Shown here: positions 33,491 through 42,386 of the stretch, one piece after another
How positions within the stretch are numbered: position 1 is the stretch's first letter
Layout: each line of letters opens with the position of its first letter
NCBI GenBank assembly: GCA_949289935.1
Contig: CASEQD010000006.1
Location: 1 to 54,067 of the forward strand
Direction of reading: 5' to 3'
Length of the DNA: 54,067 bases
Source: an uncultured Pseudomonadota bacterium
GTDB lineage: Bacteria; Pseudomonadota; Alphaproteobacteria; RF32; CAG-239
Notes under the pieces: model-generated
The model's database searches: none
Seen by the model: only the letters and a program-made list of their open reading frames with translations
What the model was told of the DNA's origin: nothing
Program-made: the position numbers and the translations under genes

Positions 33491-33970
33491 TTATTCTTCT
33501 TCATCGAACCCGGCATCAAAATCTTCACCCAGTTCGATGTCTCCTTCGCCTTCATCATCATCCAAACTGATATCCGCTTCATCCGCATCAAGATCAATAT
33601 CATCATCTCCGCCATCGCGAATCTGCATATTATCAGACATATCCGCCGCATCAAGCGTTACGCCCGAGAACTGATCATCCAGTTCGGACAGTTCTTTTTC
33701 AGCAGCCATGATTTCCAGTTCTTCCTCTTCAGGCTCTTCGACTTCAACATATTTTTGCAATCCCATAACCAGAGATTTCTGAAGTTCTTCAATATTGACG
33801 GTTCCATCCGCAATTTCACGCAATGCGACGACCGGGTTTTTATCATTATCCCGGGCAACCGTCAGCGGCGCCCCCGCGCTTAAATCTTTCGCCCGCTGAG
33901 CCGCCACCATCAACAATTCGTAACGATTGGGAATTTTATCAATACAATCTTCAACTGTAACACGTGCCAT
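33491..33970 (-). CDS. rpoZ: RNA polymerase omega subunit with long acidic tail
   Basis: The first 70 residues are a clear omega subunit: [32 protein letters not shown] and [12 protein letters not shown]. Omega helps assemble beta' and supports ppGpp binding. The remaining 80 or so residues are dominated by Asp and Glu ([29 protein letters not shown]). Most omegas are about 90-130 residues, so the 159-residue length and highly acidic tail are unusual. It is the first gene of the operon leading to rsh, the ppGpp enzyme. Confidence 0.93.
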   Translation of the reverse strand: MARVTVEDCIDKIPNRYELLMVAAQRAKDLSAGAPLTVARDNDKNPVVALREIADGTVNIEELQKSLVMGLQKYVEVEEPEEEELEIMAAEKELSELDDQFSGVTLDAADMSDNMQIRDGGDDDIDLDADEADISLDDDEGEGDIELGEDFDAGFDEEE

Positions 33971-34076
33971 TTCAATACCCTGTTCAAAAATTTATAAACC
34001 TGATTCAGACTTTATACTTATTTTTATATAAAATGCAATAACAAAATGGGGCGACAATGTTTTTTTTGTCATTTTT

Positions 34077-35312
34077 TTATTGACTAAGAGACAAGGGCTG
34101 CCCCCCCAGCATGTATTTTCCTCCGGCAAATTTTTCATTCAGAAGCGAACGGTTTTTTATAACTTCGGCAACGTCTTCCGCCGGTGCGGCATACATTTTT
34201 ATGACGGCTTCTTCCGTAAGGGTCTGCGCTTTTTTTATTTTATCAGGAAAAGGCAAAATACCGCGGCGCTCTTTTCGGCGTATCTTTCGCAATGCCGCCG
34301 CCGTTGCCGCGCTCATTATTGATTTTCGGTATGCCTTAACGGTTTTATCGCAGGTATATGCCCATTCGTTAACATCAAAAGCTTCCGTTCCGACGATGGA
34401 TTTGAATTCCGTCTCCATTCCGAGTATTCTGATTTTCTGAACCAGGCGGGCACAAGGATTAACCATATCTTTAAGCATATTCATTCCCGAGAAGCCATTC
34501 ATTCCGTTTTCATAAGCATCAAGCAGCTGGCCGGCCTGCAAAAGCTTCAACGCCATTCCCGGGCGGGCGGAAAAATCGTTTACGGCGTCGAGCGTTTTTG
34601 CAAAGGCCTTTATATCCGCCGAGGTCAGACGTGAATTTTCGTCCGGAAAGATTGTCCGCAAATCCGCAGAAGTGATTTTGCTTTTTTCTTTATTGCCGGG
34701 ATAAAAATTTTCAACCGGAACCAGTTCTTTTACCCGTTCATGCAGTTTTGCATTGTAAATCGTGCGGGGATTTTCTTTTTTCTCTCTCTGCCATTCGACA
34801 GCCTTTATGTTTTCAGGCCAAACCTCCGGCATAAGCAAAAAATAAAGGTGCGGAGACAAAAATTCAAGATTGGGAATATCTTTCATCTGCGGCGCAATAC
34901 GCTCGGGAAATTTTCCCTTGGTTTCTTTAATCCCGGGCAAATTTAATATTTTCGGAGACATATCGGGCACCGTATGAAGATAAGGGCCAATATAGGGATA
35001 GATTTCGGGCGGCGCCGACAAAATCATTTCCAGCAAAATATCTTCATTTTTTTTCTTCAGACGTTTGTCGCTTGAACCATATGCGCCGATTGTCCGGGCA
35101 AAGATATTATCGAAACTGCCGCCGATGTTCCAGGAAAAGTCATAACGGCGGTCATAAACCGGCTCCGGCGCATAATCTCTCAACAACTCTTCATAAGAAG
35201 GCAAAGGCGCATTTAAATCAACCTCAAAAAAGCCTTTGTCTGTTTTCTGTCCCCAGAGAGGCTCCGCAAACAACACCCCACCAAGGATTATGACCGCCGC
35301 CGTTTTTTTCAT
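34077..35312 (-). CDS. Secreted hypothetical protein
   Basis: The 411-residue protein has a Sec signal peptide (MKKTAAVIILGGVLFAEPLWG). The mature part is mostly helical and contains several Pro-rich links (SAPPEIYPYIGPYLHTVPDM) and one Cys pair (NPCARL and YTCDKT). No family is recognised. It begins one base before the end of the neighbouring DUF4139-like gene, so the two are probably one operon: both exported and perhaps acting together at the cell envelope. Confidence 0.55.
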   Translation of the reverse strand: MKKTAAVIILGGVLFAEPLWGQKTDKGFFEVDLNAPLPSYEELLRDYAPEPVYDRRYDFSWNIGGSFDNIFARTIGAYGSSDKRLKKKNEDILLEMILSAPPEIYPYIGPYLHTVPDMSPKILNLPGIKETKGKFPERIAPQMKDIPNLEFLSPHLYFLLMPEVWPENIKAVEWQREKKENPRTIYNAKLHERVKELVPVENFYPGNKEKSKITSADLRTIFPDENSRLTSADIKAFAKTLDAVNDFSARPGMALKLLQAGQLLDAYENGMNGFSGMNMLKDMVNPCARLVQKIRILGMETEFKSIVGTEAFDVNEWAYTCDKTVKAYRKSIMSAATAAALRKIRRKERRGILPFPDKIKKAQTLTEEAVIKMYAAPAEDVAEVIKNRSLLNEKFAGGKYMLGGQPLSLSQ

Positions 35313-35313
35313 A

Positions 35314-36768
35314 TCAATTTTTTTGTCCCAAACGAACCGTATATTTCATGGTTGTTTTTCCCTGCGCCGGAATTTTTATTTTCCAAAGAGACTCATAAGC
35401 ATTTTTCTTTTCGCTTTTTACGCTTTCGGAAACAATTTTCCAGGTTCCGGCATAACTTTGCGTCAGAAAGACTTCCGCTTCTTCGTTTTTGGCATTGTTG
35501 ACGGTAACTTCCAGCGCCGCCTCTGTCATTTTATCTGAAATTTTTTTGACCGAACTTATTTTTCCGGAAGCATAAATGTCAAAAGCTTTTCCCAAGTCAA
35601 GTTCTGCTTTTTCTCCCAAGGCCAGCTGAGGCAAACCGGCTTCGCCGATAAACTGCAGCCCGCCCCGGCTGTCCGTTTCAAAAAAGCGTACCGTTCCTTG
35701 GGGCAAAGCTTCTCCCAAACCATTTTTCTTTGTGTTTTCAATTTTATACACAACCCGGGGATTGGCTTTCAAAAATTCATTTTCACCGCTGTTATAGTTC
35801 AGGTAGAGAGGTATCGACAATCTATATTCTTTTTGGTATTTCACATGATTTTTCATCATCAGGCTGACCTGCTTGGCCTGTTTATCCTTAATGCTTGTTT
35901 TTTCGGGCAGGCTGTACAAATAATAATCCGCTACGGCTTCGGAGGCCGGACGCGCCGCACCATAAGCCGCGCCGCTTTCCATCACAGCCGCATCGGCTTT
36001 CAGGCTGCGAGCATTCACCGCCAGCGGACGGACAAAATCATTTACCTGATTGACAGAACCCGCAATCAGCCGGACAGATGCGTTATCATAATCCGTTCCG
36101 GACTCGTTGTTCAGCGTAATCCAGCCATTCAGGTTCAGTTCATTGTCTTTTTGCAGTTCCGCCACATAATCGGCCTTCCAGCTCAGTCCCGAGGTCAGAT
36201 AAGCCAGCTCCAGAGCTTTGGAACCTGCCGCCGTTTTATTTTTCAAATCGACGACCAACGTCGGTTTTGTTCTTAAATCCGCCGGGATTTCCGGATAAAT
36301 GATGCGTCCGGGAAAATCGGTTTCAATGCCGTAAGAAAATTTTAACACCGGTTTCCCGTATCCGGCGTCAAGAATGACGGCATCGTCATAAGATGTTTTT
36401 CCCGTTTGTTCATTGTAAAGAGCCGTTTTAACATTCTTTCCGACGAAAGCTTCCAACAAATTGGAAGGATTTAACACATTATAGTTGTAATTTTGTTCAA
36501 CAACTTCTATTCCCCGGCCGAACAATATGGCTGTTTCCGGACGGATCCGGGAAGAAACACCGACAAAAGCCACTTTATTTTCTCCCTGCTGCAGTTCTAT
36601 GTTACGCGTGTCTCTCACAAACGCCAGGTTGTTGTTGTAAATACTTATTTCCATTTCGGCGGTTTTGTCCGTATCTGCTTTTTTTTCGACGACATCAGAT
36701 GCGCGGCAGACGGAAACAGTTCCCAACATGCCGGCCGTCAGCAAAGCCATTGTTTTTTTCAAAAACAT
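35314..36768 (-). CDS. DUF4139-like secreted protein
   Basis: The 484-residue exported protein has a signal peptide (KKTMALLTAGMLGTVSVCRA). Its sequence fits DUF4139-type proteins: EISIYNNNLAFVRDTRNIELQQGENKV near the start, LAYLTSGLSWKADYVAELQ in the centre, WITLNNESGTDYDNASVRLIAG, and a beta-rich end with RVVYKIENTKKNGLGEALPQGTVRF. Family function is unknown; a beta-sandwich envelope protein is likely. ATG 36768 is chosen because TGGAGAAT precedes it by 4 nt. It is divergent from gcrA. Confidence 0.72.
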   Translation of the reverse strand: MFLKKTMALLTAGMLGTVSVCRASDVVEKKADTDKTAEMEISIYNNNLAFVRDTRNIELQQGENKVAFVGVSSRIRPETAILFGRGIEVVEQNYNYNVLNPSNLLEAFVGKNVKTALYNEQTGKTSYDDAVILDAGYGKPVLKFSYGIETDFPGRIIYPEIPADLRTKPTLVVDLKNKTAAGSKALELAYLTSGLSWKADYVAELQKDNELNLNGWITLNNESGTDYDNASVRLIAGSVNQVNDFVRPLAVNARSLKADAAVMESGAAYGAARPASEAVADYYLYSLPEKTSIKDKQAKQVSLMMKNHVKYQKEYRLSIPLYLNYNSGENEFLKANPRVVYKIENTKKNGLGEALPQGTVRFFETDSRGGLQFIGEAGLPQLALGEKAELDLGKAFDIYASGKISSVKKISDKMTEAALEVTVNNAKNEEAEVFLTQSYAGTWKIVSESVKSEKKNAYESLWKIKIPAQGKTTMKYTVRLGQKN

Positions 36769-36939
36769 TTTATTCTCCATCAAAGTGCTTTTTCGTTTGT
36801 TTTTTTATATATTCTCAGTATATTCTAAAAAAAACAATAAAAATAATTTTCTTTTTTTGCAAATATGTTATGGACTCGTAAAAAATATTAACTTATTATG
36901 AAAGCAGTTTTTGTTAAGTAACTTGCAGGAGATTTTAAG

Positions 36940-37443
36940 ATGGCTTGGACAGATCAAATGGTCGAAGACCTGAAAAAGATGTGGAAAGAAGGTCTGACAA
37001 CGGGTGAGATCGGCAGAAGACTCGGTGTTTCAAAAAATTCCATCGTCGGGAAAGTTCATCGTCTCGGTCTTTCCGGCAGGCCCTCGCCAATCAAGAAAAA
37101 AAGCGATACTCCGAAACCGGCCGAGACAACGGAAAAAAAGCCGATAAAGAAAGAATCGTTTTTTCAATCTGCAACAAAAAAAGAAACACCCGTTCCGGAA
37201 AACAATAAAAACGAAACTTCCGACAACAACCGTTTTATATCAACAAAAATCGAGAGTAAGCCCCTGCCCCGCAAAGACGGGAAAGTGCTTCTGACCAATC
37301 TGGACAATCACACCTGCCGCTGGCCGATCGGTGATCCCAAAGATGAAAATTTTCATTTTTGCGGCAAAAGAGTGCGGCTGGGACAGACTTATTGCGACGA
37401 GCACGCCGCTCTTGCCTATGTCAAACCCAACGGCAGAAAATAA
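36940..37443 (+). CDS. gcrA: GcrA family cell-cycle regulator
   Basis: The 167-residue protein has the GcrA N-terminal helix-turn-helix (MAWTDQMVEDLKKMW, LTTGEIGRRLGVSKNSIVGKVHRLGL), a charged linker and the conserved C-terminal Cys/His segment (HTCRWPIGDP, FHFCGKRV, YCDEHAALAY). GcrA binds sigma-70 holoenzyme and activates promoters with methylated GANTC sites made by CcrM, linking DNA methylation to the cell cycle. It is found essentially only in alphaproteobacteria. CAGGAGATTT precedes the ATG. Confidence 0.93.
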   Translation: MAWTDQMVEDLKKMWKEGLTTGEIGRRLGVSKNSIVGKVHRLGLSGRPSPIKKKSDTPKPAETTEKKPIKKESFFQSATKKETPVPENNKNETSDNNRFISTKIESKPLPRKDGKVLLTNLDNHTCRWPIGDPKDENFHFCGKRVRLGQTYCDEHAALAYVKPNGRK

Positions 37444-37517
37444 CCTTTGTTTAACCTTTTGCTTATAGCATTTATTGTGTTATTTTGTTTTGGAATTTAT
37501 TTTTGGAGCTTTAATTT

Positions 37518-38339
37518 ATGTCTTTGGGGAGTTTACTGGCCTTTATCGCCGGATGCGCAACGGTTATCGGTTCTATCATAACCGCAACGGACAGACCTCT
37601 TGCCTTTGTTGACATTCCCAGTGTCATTATCGTTATCGGGGGAACAATCGTTACCTGTTTTATCTCTTATGAACCCAAAGATGCCATCAGCGCTTTTAAA
37701 ACAATGCTGGCTTCTTTCAGGAAATACAAAGATCTGGATGTGCCCCTCAAAGAGGAAGTCGGCCGGATTGTCCGTTGGGGATATATTGTTCAGAAAAACG
37801 GACTTCAGGGACTGGAAAACGAAATTACAGACGAGTTGAGAGCGGATAGTCCGTTTCTGGCTTACGGCGCCGATTTGGTGGTTACCGGTTATACCGGCGC
37901 CGAGATCCGCCAGATTTTGGAACATATGATGGAATCGCAATCGTCTCGCGAAAGAGTCGGAACATCGGCTATTATGAAAATGGGCGGAGACGCGCCTGCT
38001 TACGGCATGCTCGGAACGCTTATCGGCCTGATTATCATGCTCAGCAACATGAGCGGCGATCCGGCATCTATCGGTCCGGCCATGGCCGTGGCTTTGGTTA
38101 CAACTTTTTACGGCGTTATTCTCGCCCGTCTGGTGTGCATTCCTCTGGCTACCAAAATGAATGCCCGCTACGATCTGACCGACTTTAAAAACAATCTGCA
38201 GGTTGACGGGCTGGTTCTTCTGGCCGAAAGAAAGAGTCCGCGTTATATTCAAGATAAGCTGAATTCGTTCGTCGAACTGAAAGATCAGTTCCTGATAGAC
38301 CGGGACATGAACCGTGAAGGAAACGGCAATCAGGCCTAA
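37518..38339 (+). CDS. motA: Flagellar stator protein MotA/PomA
   Basis: The 273-residue inner-membrane protein is the A subunit of the ion-driven flagellar stator. Four membrane helices are visible: residues 3-22, 34-50, about 152-172 and 182-200. Family motifs include FVDIPSVIIVIGGTIVTC and APAYGMLGTLIGLIIML. The N-terminus resembles the sodium-type PomA, but the coupling ion cannot be settled from sequence by eye. It is followed 21 bp later by the B subunit gene, a standard motor pair. Confidence 0.9.
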   Translation: MSLGSLLAFIAGCATVIGSIITATDRPLAFVDIPSVIIVIGGTIVTCFISYEPKDAISAFKTMLASFRKYKDLDVPLKEEVGRIVRWGYIVQKNGLQGLENEITDELRADSPFLAYGADLVVTGYTGAEIRQILEHMMESQSSRERVGTSAIMKMGGDAPAYGMLGTLIGLIIMLSNMSGDPASIGPAMAVALVTTFYGVILARLVCIPLATKMNARYDLTDFKNNLQVDGLVLLAERKSPRYIQDKLNSFVELKDQFLIDRDMNREGNGNQA

Positions 38340-38360
38340 AAGCAACAAACAGAGGTTTCC

Positions 38361-39023
38361 ATGAAAAAAAGAGAAGAAGCGGCTATTGATTCATCCTGGA
38401 TGGATACTTACGGCGACATGGTTACGCTGTTGTTGTGTTTTTTCGTTTTGATGGTTGCCATGTCAAGCGTTGATGTTGCCAAATATGAAATAATTCAGGC
38501 CGGAATGCAGGAAGGCGTCGGAAAAGCAGACGTCTCCCGCCCGATTGAAATGATGATGATTGATTTGGGGGATGATATTCAGGCGCTGAACATGGAAGAC
38601 AAGGTCGCGCTCGGCACCGACAGCAGAGGCGTCGTTCTGGAGTTTGGCGGCGGCTCTTTTTTCAGCCCGGGGTCGGCGGAGTTAAATCCGGAAGCAATTC
38701 CCATTCTAAAAAGAATTGCGGCAACACTTCAATCAGAACGTTATGATATGTTTGATCTCAGCATTGAGGGGCATACCAGCAACAAGAAATTTTCAAACGC
38801 CCAATATCCTTCCAACTGGGAACTTTCTTCTGCCAGAGCTTCTGCCGTTGCCCGCTTTTTGGAAGCACGGGGAATTGCCCGAACCAGAATTAAAGTAACG
38901 GGGTATTATGATAATATTCCAAAATTTCCCAATCTTGATCCTTTTGGCGAACCTATTCCGCAAAATCAATCCAAAAACCGCCGGGTTGTTGTTCATATTG
39001 AACCGCGCGGCATCAGAAGATAA
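38361..39023 (+). CDS. motB: Flagellar stator protein MotB (OmpA-like C-terminus)
   Basis: The 220-residue B subunit has a single N-terminal helix with the ion-carrying Asp in YGDMVTLLLCFFVLMVAMS. The C-terminal OmpA-like domain (IEGHTSNKKFSNAQYPSNWELSSARA, NRRVVVHIEP) anchors the stator to peptidoglycan. It is somewhat shorter than typical MotB (250-310), mainly in the plug-linker region. It is cotranscribed with motA and converges with a DUF1566-like gene 59 bp away. Confidence 0.9.
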   Translation: MKKREEAAIDSSWMDTYGDMVTLLLCFFVLMVAMSSVDVAKYEIIQAGMQEGVGKADVSRPIEMMMIDLGDDIQALNMEDKVALGTDSRGVVLEFGGGSFFSPGSAELNPEAIPILKRIAATLQSERYDMFDLSIEGHTSNKKFSNAQYPSNWELSSARASAVARFLEARGIARTRIKVTGYYDNIPKFPNLDPFGEPIPQNQSKNRRVVVHIEPRGIRR

Positions 39024-39082
39024 CAGAAGGTTGGATGCTTTTGGCTTCGGCTGTCGTTTTCTCTGTCTCGGGAACGTTCCTG

Positions 39083-39877
39083 TTAAAACTCAATCACCGG
39101 ACGGACAGATATGCGATTTTCAGCATAACTTCCTTTTCCCAACATAACAAGGCCATACTTAAGAGAACATCCCCCGTCATTATAATGTTCGAAATGCCAT
39201 GCTGCACTAGCAGTAACTTCAGATGACGTCCATAAAGGATCTCTATTCCCTTGAAAATCTCCTCCGATTTGCTGAAAAGCCTGAAGAATAAAATTACCTG
39301 AATAATCATCTCTCTGAGCTGTTGCCAAATTAGACGCCACACCGGCAGCCGGCAAACACCATTTGCCTTTTGTTTCGGGAACGGCTTCCGGTGCATATTC
39401 ATAAGCAGCCCAGGCCGCCGGATATTTTTCTTTATTTCCTTTGGAAATTATTTTTTGCGTATTTTCACAAGATGCATAATCGTTAATGATGATGCTGCAA
39501 TCTTTGGATTGTGTTACTCCTGTATTAATATTTTCTGTTGACCAATAATAGGCTCCGACATCAAAAGCGGCTAAGGCCTGTCCGCAATATCCGTCATCAC
39601 TGATATAAATAACTACGGCAATCGGCGTTTTGCCGCTGACTTTATCGCTTGTACAAGTTCCGTCAGAATTTAAAATATCTCCGATTTTGCAGTTTTTGGC
39701 ATAGCCGGTGCACTGGCCGAGAACAGCCTTTTCTTCTTCTGGTTCCGGACAAAACCAGTATTCGCCGAAGGGACATTTCAGACAATTTTCTTTGTTGGTT
39801 GTTGAAATTGGGAACATAAAAGAAGAAGCCAGCAGGGTAAAATATACCTTTTTGCCGGCGGAAAAAAACACACGCAT
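39083..39877 (-). CDS. DUF1566-like secreted protein, paralogue 1 (lacks signal-peptidase region)
   Basis: The 264-residue protein starts with the shared leader MRVFFSAGKKVYFTLLASSF, but where the paralogues continue with AFAQCVE and a Cys-rich segment, this copy jumps from FPIS to TTNKENCLKC. About 20 residues including the likely AFA cleavage site are lost, so export may be altered. The constant middle (CPFGEYWFCPEPEEE, GQCTGYAKNCKIGDILNSDG) is followed by a variable domain and the DUF1566-like end: GKWCLPAAGV, PLWTSSEV, VRPVIEF. GGAGG lies 5 nt before the ATG. The promoter is shared with the other copies. Confidence 0.7.
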   Translation of the reverse strand: MRVFFSAGKKVYFTLLASSFMFPISTTNKENCLKCPFGEYWFCPEPEEEKAVLGQCTGYAKNCKIGDILNSDGTCTSDKVSGKTPIAVVIYISDDGYCGQALAAFDVGAYYWSTENINTGVTQSKDCSIIINDYASCENTQKIISKGNKEKYPAAWAAYEYAPEAVPETKGKWCLPAAGVASNLATAQRDDYSGNFILQAFQQIGGDFQGNRDPLWTSSEVTASAAWHFEHYNDGGCSLKYGLVMLGKGSYAENRISVRPVIEF

Positions 39878-39909
39878 TTCATCCTCCACACTTTATCATC
39901 ACTGGTTTT

Positions 39910-39938
39910 AGTGTAGCATGAATTCTGCCTTGTGTAAA
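39910..39938 (-). promoter_or_regulatory. Sigma-70-like promoter of paralogue 1
   Basis: On the minus strand TTTACA (39938-39933) and TACACT (39915-39910) are 17 bp apart. The elements and the following leader AAAACCAGTGATGATAAAG are conserved at the other two paralogues. Confidence 0.65.
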
Positions 39939-40005
39939 TCATTAATTTTGTGCAGAGGTGAAAAAAAATTTTTGTATCCTGATTTCCTGCCGTAAAAAAT
40001 TTTAT

Positions 40006-40689
40006 CTAATTCAACAACGTCAGGACAATGCCGACAAACAACGGCACGGAAAGATTGTCATCAATTTCTATTTTATCTTCAAACATTTCGGCAAAGGTGG
40101 CGGCTGCCGCAGCCAAAACGGATGCATAAGTTACCGGGTAGAGCGGATTAAACACCATCATAATAATCAACGCACTCAGAAAGAAAGCCGTTGTTCCTTC
40201 CAGCGATTTGCTTTTATATAACTTCCGGGTGCCGAAAGCTTTGCCAAACAATGCGGCACAGGCATCCGAGGTCAGCATGATGGTTAAAGCAATTGCCGCA
40301 ACCGGCTTACTGAACAGCATGGTACAGATAATCGCCGCTGCCAGAACATACATGCTTCCCGAAACCTGAAATTTATCTTTTTTCAGTTCTTTGCTCCGCA
40401 GGGTTTTGTAAAACATTACGCCGAAAGTTCGCCGCGCCCAACGCCATTTGCGAAAATTTCCGTATTCAATCATTCCGTCGGCAAAAAGCAAAAAAGCAAA
40501 TAATGCAATTGAAATCCCCGGATGCAAAAAATAAACCACCGCCGGAATCCACAGCGAACTTAAATGAATTGATTTGCGGTATAATTCGTTACGGAAAGAT
40601 TTTTTAACCTGCATATGGCGGAAATTCAGTTTTTCTTTTAGTTTACAGAAAAAGTTTTCCCTGTTTTTCAAACTCAACATTATGGTCAT
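40006..40689 (-). CDS. Polyprenol/diacylglycerol kinase or CDP-lipid synthase-like membrane protein
   Basis: The 227-residue multi-pass protein resembles the dolichol kinase / phytol kinase / CdsA-like superfamily: ELYRKSIHLSSLWIPAVVYF at the start, SDACAALFGKAFGTRKLYKSKSLEGTTAFF as the conserved catalytic region (key piece KSKSLEGT), and IDDNLSVPL near the end. Members use CTP to phosphorylate lipid alcohols or to activate phosphatidic acid. It is the last of three membrane-lipid genes, 25 bp after a PAP2 phosphatase. Other in-frame ATGs exist; GGGAATGG supports 40689. Confidence 0.75.
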   Translation of the reverse strand: MTIMLSLKNRENFFCKLKEKLNFRHMQVKKSFRNELYRKSIHLSSLWIPAVVYFLHPGISIALFAFLLFADGMIEYGNFRKWRWARRTFGVMFYKTLRSKELKKDKFQVSGSMYVLAAAIICTMLFSKPVAAIALTIMLTSDACAALFGKAFGTRKLYKSKSLEGTTAFFLSALIIMMVFNPLYPVTYASVLAAAAATFAEMFEDKIEIDDNLSVPLFVGIVLTLLN

Positions 40690-40714
40690 TTTACCATTCC
40701 CGGCCGTTGTTTTT

Positions 40715-41461
40715 TTATGAACTGCTTTTTCCTACCATTTTTTTCCGCTTCTGTAAACCTTTATCTTGTTTTTTTAGGCAGAAAAAACGGCGTACGGCAT
40801 AATTTATGATTAAAATAACCATGAAAGATGCAACCATGCTAAACAAGCTGTGCGACAAAAAATGCTGGCCGCGCAGCATTTGATAAACGGAAGCAACCAT
40901 CCCCAAAAGAACTCCGAAAACCAATCCCGCAATCTGATTCCGACGGCGCTCAAAACAAAAATACAACGCCATAAAAGCAAATCCGACCGTAGCGTGGCCG
41001 GCCGGAAAGCAGCGTCCCGCTTTCAACGGTGAAAAGTTTTCAGGATAAGCTTCAAGAATCCGGACAAAAGGATATATGCCGTTATAAATATTCAGCTGAT
41101 AAGGACAATAAACATTTGTATAATATTTGGCTCCCGCAACCAAGGCCGGTACAAAAATCAGACTGAGCAGAAGAATCATCATACGACAATTCCGGCCGCG
41201 TCGTTTTTTATTTTTCCACGACAAACACAAACATCCCAAAAGCCCTGCACAGACAGCCGCATAAACTATTTTCGGCCCCTTGTAAAAGAACCATGTTAAT
41301 TTTTTATGCCAAAAAGGATCAATCATCCACATTTTTACATCCGGCCGGTAGAAGAGATTCTGCAGGCGGATATCAATCTTTGTGTAATATTCTGCGGCCA
41401 AAATCGCGCCCAACAGCAAAATACAGGCAATCAATCCTTTAGCCAAAGCAGCAGGTTTCAT
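40715..41461 (-). CDS. PAP2-family membrane phosphatase
   Basis: The 248-residue protein has about six membrane segments and the acid-phosphatase motifs: KAGRCFPAGHATVGF (the PSGH-type motif, PAGH here) and RGQHFLSHSLFS, with the catalytic His pair. It should hydrolyse a lipid-linked phosphate such as undecaprenyl pyrophosphate, phosphatidate or a lipid A phosphate. It starts one base after the stop of the preceding membrane gene and precedes a lipid-kinase-like gene, which suggests a small lipid-recycling or modification pathway. Confidence 0.82.
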   Translation of the reverse strand: MKPAALAKGLIACILLLGAILAAEYYTKIDIRLQNLFYRPDVKMWMIDPFWHKKLTWFFYKGPKIVYAAVCAGLLGCLCLSWKNKKRRGRNCRMMILLLSLIFVPALVAGAKYYTNVYCPYQLNIYNGIYPFVRILEAYPENFSPLKAGRCFPAGHATVGFAFMALYFCFERRRNQIAGLVFGVLLGMVASVYQMLRGQHFLSHSLFSMVASFMVILIINYAVRRFFCLKKQDKGLQKRKKMVGKSSS

Positions 41462-41462
41462 C

Positions 41463-42158
41463 TTATTCTTCGGGAAAATCCGTTCCCTGATAATTCTTAA
41501 CGGTTTCCTTTATCAATGTATATGTTCCTTCTTTCGAAAGCTCATTATTGGCAGGCACCGCACTGACCGCCAGCGTTTCGGCATTTATGTTGGCATAGGT
41601 CATTACACAGACAACCGCATATACCGCCGTTTGAAACACCCGGTTGATAAATTTTGGCGCAGGAATTGCCGTCAAAGTATAGCGGGCGGTAAAATACATC
41701 AATAATCCTAAAATAATCAAACAACCGAAACTCATAAATTCCACAAAATCAGAAGAAAAGAACTCAGCCGCAAGCATATCAAAATTGCTGTATGAATGTC
41801 TGAATACGGCCAGGCTTGCCGGGAAACCAGACTTTTGCCAAAAATAAGCCGATATAAATTCTTCGCCGATTGTGCACAAAGCAAACACAAAATAAAAGAA
41901 ATATGAAATATATTTATCCCCTCTGCCGTTCTGCCATTTTTGCGGCAAAAGCATCAGGTAAACAACATAAGGCACCATCACTGCCAAAAAAGCCGAAGTC
42001 GTCGTCAGCAGCAAAATGCCGAAAGTTTTTACCAAACCGAAAAAGCTTTCATCCAATACCGCTTCGGTCGCACAAATGCTGTAAAGCGTGAAAATAAACT
42101 CCGCGGCAACGGCAACAATATAAAATGGAAACAGACGGCGCAGCAAATATGAATTCAT
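41463..42158 (-). CDS. Membrane protein resembling the transmembrane half of a sulfatase-type phosphotransferase
   Basis: The 231-residue protein has about five hydrophobic segments. It ends in a soluble piece (VPANNELSKEGTYTLIKETVKN), which resembles the link between the membrane part and the catalytic sulfatase domain of LtaS/EptA-like enzymes. That catalytic domain is absent: a PAP2 phosphatase gene starts at once. It may be a standalone membrane domain working with the phosphatase, or a truncated gene. It is the first gene of the three-gene lipid operon. The resemblance is by eye only. Confidence 0.45.
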   Translation of the reverse strand: MNSYLLRRLFPFYIVAVAAEFIFTLYSICATEAVLDESFFGLVKTFGILLLTTTSAFLAVMVPYVVYLMLLPQKWQNGRGDKYISYFFYFVFALCTIGEEFISAYFWQKSGFPASLAVFRHSYSNFDMLAAEFFSSDFVEFMSFGCLIILGLLMYFTARYTLTAIPAPKFINRVFQTAVYAVVCVMTYANINAETLAVSAVPANNELSKEGTYTLIKETVKNYQGTDFPEE

Positions 42159-42325
42159 TTATTTAATCCCCGATTTTATTATTTGTTTTTAACTTAGTGA
42201 TTTTAAGAATAATTTCAACTTGATTTCACCAAAAAGCCACAGCTTATTATCCCGGCCAGAAGCGGGTGGGGTATGATTCAAAAAAAATCCTCTTCATTTT
42301 TTTCACTTCTGCATGAAAATAGTGA

Positions 42326-42354
42326 TTGAATACTCAGAAAACTTATGCTACACT
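42326..42354 (+). promoter_or_regulatory. Sigma-70-like promoter of paralogue 2
   Basis: TTGAAT (42326-42331) and TACACT (42349-42354) are 17 bp apart. The upstream 50 bp (GGGGTATGATTCAAAAAAAATC...) also recur, inverted, upstream of paralogue 3. Confidence 0.65.
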
Positions 42355-42386
42355 AAAACCAGTGATGATAAAGTGTGGAGGATGAA

